From Branchiostoma floridae (Eukaryota; Chordata; Leptocardii; Amphioxiformes; Branchiostomatidae): 27,770 nucleotides of DNA. Each line of letters opens with the position of its first letter. The first letter of the stretch is position 1. The stretch is from contig NC_049997.1 of assembly GCF_000003815.2 (NCBI RefSeq), positions 10,823,809 through 10,851,578 on the forward strand. The letters are read 5' to 3'. This document shows positions 20,633-27,770 of the stretch, piece after piece. A model generated the notes under the pieces. The model was not told where the DNA came from. It made no database searches and saw nothing but the letters and a program-made list of their open reading frames with translations. Made by a program: the position numbers and the translations under genes.

Positions 20633-21384
20633 TAGAATGACCTTTGTTACGTGTGCATTTTGCTCAAATACCGAACCCCTTTGTTTTATTTAGACAGCTT
20701 ATCATGTTTATGTTTGAGTGATTGATTGATTATAATGTTTGGGGTGGTAACCTCTAACCAAGAAATAAGGGATATATCCAGAAAAGAGGCTTTTAGTCTT
20801 CTTGGGCGTGGTTTAATCATAATAAGAAAAATTGCTATTTTGTAACGTTTATGGTTAGGTTTGATAGACATGTTGTCTTCAAAGAAACATTTTCATATTT
20901 TCAAGGACGCTTTGAGTGCCCATCCTGTGAATTATTCAAGAAGCGCAAACATTTGTGATAACTACCAACAGCCTGCCGACTGTACTAAAAGTCGAAATGT
21001 AAGATAAAACTAACATAGAGCATCAAAAATGTGAAATCAACGTTTTCGAATCTTTACCCGCTTTCTATGTGACTTTCTCTCTGCTCAAACGTACGCGTGT
21101 TGGTACAATGTTGGAAGAATTTGTTCATAAGATACAGAAGTCTGCAAATTCAGTATCATATCTTATGTAAAATACTACGCATGAGGTATATGCGCCAATA
21201 CTTACAATAAGTTGATCGTCCGGAGTTTTGCAGTTGCGATTGAATTCGCTAGGAGGTGCTATAACTATACACGCCGCCTCAGGTATGGCTTCATAGATAA
21301 GTGTTTTCGTGCAATTCAATATTTTGTCTCCAGGAGACGCACTGGTAAACATGTCATTAAACTAACGCCGCTGGGAAGGGTTTA
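20633..21384. other. Intergenic, nothing recognised
   Basis: AT-rich, without convincing ORF or repeat structure. Confidence 0.55.
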
Positions 21385-21635
21385 AGGTGCACTCTCACTG
21401 GACGTGGGGCACGCTTGCGGCGTTGCGGGGTTCGAAAGATACTCAACGAATTTCAGAAATAAAGGACGAATTTTCTTACGTTTTGTGTATTTTGTCGTCT
21501 TCTATGTCATACTTTTACGTATATTATTACACAATATCTGAATTATAGAAAATCGGAGAAAATAACAAAACAGTGACACAGTGAACGAACGCAGCAATGC
21601 CGCAAGCGTGCCCCAAGTGCAATGAGAGTGCACCT
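21385..21635. mobile_element. PIF/Harbinger-type MITE, family 2
   Basis: The inverted termini start AGGTGCACTCTCA, with subterminal GGGGCACGCTTGCGGC. Direct TTA duplications flank it at 21382-21384 and 21636-21638. It is 251 bp with no ORF, and the AT-rich interior is shared with 3067-3288. Confidence 0.8.
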
Positions 21636-21638
21636 TTA

Positions 21639-22234
21639 CAACAGTGACGTACTGTACTATATGCATTTACTATACAATCTCAACCGGCGATGACGTGCAG
21701 TTCGACATCGGGACAAGTTTTGATAGCTAACGTACGTGTTGCGGTCAAGAGCACTTGTGAAAATACGCAACCCACAAAAGATTATTTCTCAACAAGTCAT
21801 AACACAGACGTCAGTTTGTTAAGGATTGTTCACGATATAATGATAAACGCACAGAGCCGTTCACATTACTTTCCGCTTGCTCTAAAGAATTTGTTACTCT
21901 CTGTTCGATAGATAAACTCAACTACATTCTGGGAGGCGATAATCCTCATTGTGTACAAGTAGGCAAATACATCCACGAATGCTTATATCGTAGAACCAAT
22001 AGCGTAAATGAAATGCTAGACCCAATATGTTGATTTACTTATACCTGTAGAAATGTCTGTAGGTTTAGTTGTGCTGTAAGTAGTTGTTATGACCTTACGA
22101 AAGTCGATGTACTTTTGTCGTGTCAATAAAGATTCTTCTGTAAAGATAGTGAAAAAGTGACTGATGATTTTCATACATAATCTTTTTGTTCACTTGTTGA
22201 GTTGATGTACCCTAGATCTCTATAAATTGGAACA
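21639..22234. other. Intergenic, possible LINE tail
   Basis: Mostly unrecognised. TGTCGTGTCAATAAAGATTC near 22115 resembles LINE tails and also contains an AATAAA. Confidence 0.4.
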
Positions 22235-22556
22235 GCCAGATACAAAATTTCCCAGGGTGCATCTCCTGATGAGTACGCATGCGCAGGTCAAAGGTTAAGG
22301 CCCCTTTCACGCCTAAAAAAGTTGTTTTTAACCAGGTTGCATTGACCATGATTTAGATATATCTAGATTTCCTCGGTCGATTTATATAAGAATTTCGAAA
22401 GTGTTTTGCTCTTGTCTCAGGGGCATTCACCTTTGACCCTGTGCAAGCGCACTCAAAATATTGAACCTCCTTATTGCCTGTGACTCATTGCTTGTCATAT
22501 GACTATCATCTGACATCAGCAGCACATGTGTCTCTTACATTCTCCAGATTTCCGTA
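22235..22556 (+). repeat. Diverged copy of the gene B upstream region
   Basis: The segments GATACAAAATTTCCCAG (22240s) and GTGACTCATTGCTTGTCAT with TCAGCAGC (22482-22530) match 24709-24725 and 24799-24842 in the same order. This is an upstream block now separated from gene B by the octamer-rich repeat array. Confidence 0.55.
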
Positions 22557-22617
22557 AATTGGAACAAGCACATCAAAAGTTGTAGGGGCTACCCACCCAT
22601 TTTGAGATGAATGAATA

Positions 22618-24675
22618 CATAAACTAGAGTTCGGCGACCTCATACCTCCATGAAAATTTAGAGCTTTTGTAAATTTCATGCAAATGACTACCATTTACAT
22701 AGTTCATGTATGGCGATGTTCATTATTAACCAACGTACACATGTCACAATTATGAAATTCCCAATATTAGTCAATATGTGGATTTGCTATTTCTGTATAT
22801 ATTATGCAAATCAGTTCCTCATTTGCATCTTTGGTATCTGCTTATCTCTCACCTATCATAAATTACATTGTGTTACATTTACTTAAGTTCAGCTATTGAA
22901 AACAATGGAATTGTACAATTTCCTCATTAATTATGCAAATTAAGTCCTCATTTGCATAAAATGTATATCATTATAAACATCTTTGCCTAAGCTACCTGCA
23001 TGCCAAAAATGATGGCAATCCATCATTCCTTTCTATAGTTATCCTCTTTGGAGTGTCTTGATAAAAACACCCCTGCAGTTCCACAATTAAATGTTAGAGG
23101 GCTAAAACTTGCCCCACTTTGCCATGACGTTAAAAGCTATCTACCACCCAAATATCAAAACCATATCATGTCCGGTACAAGAGATACATTAAAAAACTGC
23201 TATGATAGAATAAGCTCATTAATTATGCAAATGTAATCTAATTTTGCATAATTTGTATTTTATCTTGTATAACATTGTCTAAGGTACCTACATACCGAAA
23301 ATCATGAAAATCCATGGTTTCCTTCTTGAGTTATCCACTTCAGAAGTTTCTGACAAAAATGCCCCTGCTATCCCAAACCTAGTCGGTAGGGGGCCAAAAC
23401 TTATGTCACTTGTTCCTGAGCACAAGAGCTATCTAACACTCAAAAATCGTGACCATAGCGTGTTCAGAACATGAGATAGCAAAACCGGAAGTTGCGCTGC
23501 AGTACCAAGGGAAACCGCTAGGGGGCCCAAAATCTAATCACTTCCAGCTTTCATCGCACCCCACCAAAAACCAAGTGTGAAACTAATCCATCCAGCCGTT
23601 CTTGAGTTATCTTGTTGACAGACAGACAGACACACAAACGCTGGGTAAAATATAACCTCCATGACATTTCATGGAGGTAAATATAACCTCCATGACATTT
23701 CATGGAGGTAACTAAGGGAAGCCGCTTGGGGGCCCAAAATCCTTTCCAGCTTTCATCACACCCTACAAACACACTAAGTATGCAACCTATCTACCCAGCC
23801 GTTCTTGAGTTATCTTGTTTACACACACACAGAGAGAGAGAGACAGAGAGACAGACAGACAAACGCAGGGTAAACTAGAGTTCGGAGACCTCATACCTCC
23901 ATGAAATATTCTGATTATGCAAATGACTTTCACATTAGCATAATTTATGCTTGCTTATGTACACCTTTAACTAACGTACACAGGTCACAGTGTTGACAGA
24001 CCAATCATTTACTACACGAAATAAGAAAAATCAGGACACTTTCAAATCAATTATGCAAATTAGGGACTTATTTGCATAATTAGTATCTGCTTAACTTCCG
24101 CCTGCCACAAACTACATATGTAACATGTATTTGAGTGATATACTGGAAAACACTGTAAATATACATTTTCCTCATTAAGTATGCAAATGAAGTCCAAATT
24201 TGCATAATTTTGGTTTCATTATGTACATCTCTGCTACATGTACCTGCATACCAAATATCATGGAAATTCATCATTCCTATGTTCCGTTATGCTTCTTGGA
24301 AGATTTTGACAAAAATGCTCCTGCAGTTCCAGAGCAAGCTGCTAGGGGGCCCAAACATACACCACTTCTTCCTTACATCAAAGGCTATCTGCCACCAAGA
24401 AATCAAGACCATAGCATGTCCAGATAAAAAGATACAAAAAAATTGAAGTTCTGCTGCAGTACCAAGGTCACACACTAGGGGGCCCAAAATCGACCTTGAC
24501 CTTCGTCTTCCCAACCCCTACCCACATACCAAATATCATCGTAGTCCATTGAGAGGTTCTCAAGTTATGATGTCCACAAATATGCGGACACACACACAGA
24601 CAGACAGACACACAGATACACAGACACACAGACACACCAAAAACTATACCTCCATTTTTTCATGGAGGTAAATAT
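22618..24675 (+). repeat. Octamer-rich composite repeat array
   Basis: Two larger copies begin CTAGAGTTCGG.GACCTCAT (22624 and 23874) and end at ACA-type microsatellites followed by TTTCATGGAGGTA. Inside, modules repeat: ATGCAAAT..ATTTGCAT pairs, GACAAAAATGC, CTAGGGGGCCCAAAA, AAGAGCTATCT.CCACC and GTTCTTGAGTTATCTTG. Short inverted ends (ACCTCCATGAAAT, ATTTCATGGAGGT) bracket them. The family is unrecognised and non-coding here. Confidence 0.7.
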
Positions 24676-24742
24676 AACCTCCATGACATTTGGTAATAAA
24701 CACTCCTGATACAAAATTCCCAGAATACATTTCCTTTCGACT

Positions 24743-24754
24743 CCCCCCCCCCCC
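24743..24754 (+). repeat. Poly-C run (12)
   Basis: A homopolymer about 220 bp upstream of the gene B start. Confidence 0.9.
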
Positions 24755-24799
24755 TTCGAAATCGTTGCGTTGAGCAGAACACACCAGTATCACGTACAG

Positions 24800-24837
24800 T
24801 GACTCATTGCTTGTCATCTAATTATCAATTGACGTCA
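24800..24837 (+). promoter_or_regulatory. AP-1 site and full CRE upstream of gene B
   Basis: TGACTCA (24800-24806) and the palindromic cAMP-response element TGACGTCA (24830-24837) lie 138-175 bp before the gene B start codon. A diverged copy of this block at 22482-22550 keeps TGACTCA but has TGACATCA in place of the CRE. Confidence 0.45.
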
Positions 24838-24974
24838 GCAGCCAAAGTGTCACTCATATTTCCCCAGACAAGTCCTCTTGTAGCGCACAACTCGCACAGA
24901 ACCATCATAGTGCCGACCTGTGCAAAGCTACGAGGTAATTGTGAAGTGAAAGAGTCGCCTGTAAGGAGATCATT

Positions 24975-25047
24975 ATGAACCAGGAAGAAGCACTGTTCAT
25001 CGCCATCAAGGTGTACTACAGCCTACTGATCATCGTGGGCCTACCTG
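24975..25047 (+). CDS. First exon of a second GPR139-like receptor (gene B, partial)
   Basis: Twenty-four codons plus one base, MNQEEAL to IIVGLP, end at the donor CCTG|GTAAGA. Length and splice phase equal those of gene A exon 1, and 12 of 24 residues match, including KVYY and GLP. An in-frame TGA at 24942-24944 precedes the ATG, which has A at -3. The exon encodes the short extracellular N-terminus and half of TM1 up to the conserved GLP-x-N site. No following exon is visible in the remaining 2.7 kb, so the gene continues beyond the window. Confidence 0.75.
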
Positions 25048-25071
25048 GTAAGAAGCTGTAACATACATTCG

Positions 25072-25272
25072 CATAATTCCGCCATGTGTCATTATACCGC
25101 CATCTCAAAAAACGTTGTTACAGAGGCCTTCTCAAGATTGTCTTCAACACCTAAATATCTGAATTGTATTACATTCAGGATATTTAACATTCGGTGTTCA
25201 GGACAATCTGGGGAAGACCTCTATACTAACGTTTTTTGAGGTGGCGGTGTTATGACACCTGGTGGAATTATG
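25072..25272. mobile_element. Near-palindromic 201-bp fold-back element in gene B intron 1
   Basis: The two halves are inverse copies almost end to end: CATAATTCCGCCA at the left, TGGTGGAATTATG at the right, and CTCAAAAAACGTT facing AACGTTTTTTGAG inside. No clear flanking duplication was seen. Confidence 0.7.
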
Positions 25273-25303
25273 ATAGAAGTTGTAACGTTTTCGTTCGTTC
25301 GTG

Positions 25304-25485
25304 GCTAATCTCCAAGCAGATCCTACGGTAGCATATAAGATAGTATCGAAAGCTTGCAGAGGAGTGAAGCCAGTCTAGGAGTGTGTATGCTATCGGAGCC
25401 CGTCTGACTCATTTTGTTCGGCTATACTCCTTTGCCAGCTTTGATACTATCTTATGGCACCCTACGATCTGCTTGGAGATTAGTT
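25304..25485. mobile_element. Fold-back element, CTCCAAGCAG family copy 2
   Basis: Arms of about 68 nt (CTAATCTCCAAGCAGATC facing its inverse) are separated by a short loop containing GGAGTGTGTATG. It lies in gene B intron 1. The transcript could form a long hairpin. Confidence 0.7.
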
Positions 25486-27514
25486 GCTGGCATAAAGGGC
25501 AGCAAGGTTCCTTGCTGTTTCACTGACAGGGTATTTTTTACAGGGAGAGTAGTTTAATAGGTCTTCTATTTTAATGTTCTCGAGGCACGTTCTCGAACAC
25601 GCAATCCTTTTTATGTCCGTCAGTTCGACAGAGATACTTCAGCCCTATCTACAATACAGGTTCTGCTATCGCGAACCTGTAATTAAACCGGGTCTCCCAA
25701 CTGATTGGCACCAAGAGTTTAACTGTGAAGCTGCTTCTCTTTGAGCTACATGGACATCCCCTGTAATGTTTTGTAGATATCTTATCATTTTTTTTGCAAG
25801 CATTTAGCCAATATAATTTTTGTGTTATTTGATTTTGGAATCATTTGAGAATGTTTACAGATATTTTGTTAGCGCAGGTGAACATAATAGAACATTAGTG
25901 TCGATTTTTTCATCATTTAGTTTTCTCATGCATGCTAGCCTGAGTACAGTCGTCCGTAGTGACCGCTGGATCGATACTTTCGATAACCAACCGAAGAAGA
26001 ATGACTTACCACATGTTCTGTTCAGGATGGTATAGATGAACAATAGTCATCAATACTACCCCACTTCTTGTACGTTCTAATGGTCCAATATCCAAAAAAA
26101 CAAATCAGTACGTTTCTTGAGTATACTTGTCCTCCGTCAAGTGTAATTTAATAGTCACTCGAGCACCTTGAAGAAAATGGCTTTGCAGGACAAAACGATT
26201 CTATAGGAAGCTTTTGGTCAAAATTTCGGGTAAGAAAGCTTCCAACATTAAAAGAGTACAAAGGAATCAGCGAAGACTTTCTCATGGAGTAATATGAATA
26301 TTTAATTTGATGATCATTGCACTGTTGGTAAGGAAGCGATATATGTTTTTCAAGTGCCGTATGCCCCCTCACTGCAATAACACGGGTATAGATCATTTCT
26401 TTGGAGAGATGTTTAAACAAACGTGAACAGAACTTCACATTTTTCTTTCCTCGACACACAGCAACGGAAAAATGACCAGGATTTAAGTAGGACCCTGGCG
26501 CCGTCACGATTTGATTAAAGGCAATCCTGTATCCTTTCTTTGAGGTCGTGGGGGCAGTGGGTTGTTATCACTACATGTGTCTAGTGCACGGTATTGGAAG
26601 GTGGAACGAAATCATTCCTCTCCTTCTTCCTCCTTTTAACTTCCCAACCAAAGTCTATTGCCAATTTTTACATCTAGCTGGCGTGAGGATATTCATAGAA
26701 AGTGCTTTTTCCAGTAATAAAGCATCCGAGACATTCCATGACCTCTGGAAAAAAGTGCCTCTTTGAGAATGACTAATTTCCCTGAAAAATTGCTGTTAGT
26801 AATTTCTATAAACAAGAAATGTATGATTTTGGGCCAATGGTATCTTATGTACATTATGAACGCGATCATGAAAAACACTAGCAGTCTATGGAAAGAACAA
26901 ACTCCTGAATGAGACCTTTACCACACTGTTTCCTCCACTATAATGAAATTGTACAACAGCTGTGTCGGCTATGTTATGACACGGCACATTGTTCTGTTTC
27001 TTGGTTATTAATTACCTATTTCATTGCGATATTTGTAATTCACTTTCAGCTCTTATAGGCAGATCGCCACCTTTGTTTGTTGTTTACATAGTTGTTACAT
27101 CATTGTTATATCTTTGCGTAAGTTTGTATGCTTTAAGATAATATGGCCTGAAATATAATTAAGCTTTCAGGAAGGGAATCTAGGACAAAATTATGTCGGT
27201 CTGTTATTTTATTTGTGCCATTCACTATGTGATCCATTGTCAATTCATCACATTTTCGTCACTACCGCAAAATGTTTTCTTCCACGTTTTTCGTCTTTTT
27301 TCGGGGGAACGCTTTTGCATGGGGTTATACATGTGATATAACGCGACTTAAATATATCCCGGTCCCATTTACAGTTTTTAATAGCGAACAAAAAGATAAA
27401 GCCACGAGTGCAAAGACTAATTATAGCCTCTAACAGGCTCCACAGACAGCTGTAAAAAGAGCTATAAAGACAAATAACTTGGTCACAAACTGTCGGCAGA
27501 TGTTCCATGTAAGA
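25486..27514. other. Gene B intron 1, nothing recognised
   Basis: No receptor exon 2 could be found. GCCTCTAACAGGCTCCACAG at 27426-27445 resembles part of the family 1 MITE interior, suggesting an eroded relative. Confidence 0.5.
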
Positions 27515-27770
27515 CATCACGAAATCGACGCAAAATGCAGCTAGCCGCGCGGGTCGGTTGCAACGCCGACGCCGTGTCAGGCATTTTGCCGTGACCGTGA
27601 CCGTTTTGTAGGATGCTGCATGAGGTCTTAGAACGGGCTCGCAGGACTAGCTGCATTTGCTTGCCATTTCGTGATGCCATGCAGGATCCCCACCCGGTCA
27701 CGCCCAAATGCCTGACACGGCGTCACCGGAGGCATTGCCACCGACAAGGCCGGGTAGCTGCCTTTTGCGG
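27515..27770. repeat. Interleaved inverted repeats at the window end
   Basis: Arm 1 (27515-27544) is inverted at 27647-27676. Arm 2 (27568-27597) is inverted at 27695-27724 with about 27 of 30 matches. A third pairing joins 27529-27549 with 27749-27770. Order is 1-2-1'-2'. The element probably continues past the window. Confidence 0.65.

Noticed and set aside
22618-24675. Regularly repeated short motifs resembling a CRISPR-like array
   Set aside because: Spacing is irregular, modules are diverged and long, and the context is animal genomic DNA; it is a transposon-derived composite.
25820-26035. Candidate exon 2 of gene B
   Set aside because: No NxLT start, no LAxAD TM2 motif and no suitable acceptor; not a receptor exon.
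26148-26507. 119-codon minus-strand ORF
   Set aside because: No recognised motifs, no splice-compatible neighbours and AT-rich composition; not supported as a gene.

Overview
This looks like nuclear DNA from an invertebrate chordate, most likely an amphioxus (Branchiostoma). That is an inference from three things: short, intron-split class A receptor exons; a density of diverse small DNA transposons typical of such genomes; and an RTE-like LINE with an intact ORF. There is no bacterial gene organisation. Most of the 27.8 kb is intron, intergenic DNA and transposon-derived sequence.

The clearest gene is a four-exon rhodopsin-class G-protein-coupled receptor on the minus strand (exons at 19666-19594, 15063-14924, 12509-12385 and 11806-10768). 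Its splice phases join exactly into a 458-residue seven-helix protein resembling GPR139/GPR142-type receptors. A second receptor starts on the plus strand at 24975. Only its 73-nt first exon lies in the window. That exon has the same length and splice phase as exon 1 of the first gene, and 12 of its 24 residues are identical. The two paralogues therefore lie head to head, with about 5.3 kb between their start codons.

Layout. 1-10.2 kb is gene-poor: a hAT-type element with 8-bp target duplications, CT-rich and GAT microsatellites, several MITEs (three-base TWA or TTAA duplications), and tRNA-derived SINEs. 10.28-19.7 kb is the minus-strand receptor. Three of its exon edges have been partly duplicated in tandem: the 3' end three times, the exon 4 acceptor twice, and the exon 2 acceptor as a relic. 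Intron 2 holds a 5'-truncated LINE with perfect 10-bp target-site duplications. Intron 1 holds a tandemly doubled SINE-like unit and two MITEs, one of them ending 15 bp from the splice donor. 19.7-24.97 kb is the region between the two receptors: a decayed minisatellite, MITEs, a 2-kb array of octamer-rich repeats, and a CRE plus AP-1 pair upstream of the plus-strand receptor. 25-27.77 kb is the start of that receptor's intron 1, with two fold-back elements, a long stretch without recognisable content, and a complex set of interleaved inverted repeats at the window end.

The two receptors probably belong to a local lineage-specific expansion. The partial duplications around exon edges look like products of repeated unequal exchange or replication slippage, with transposons filling the introns.
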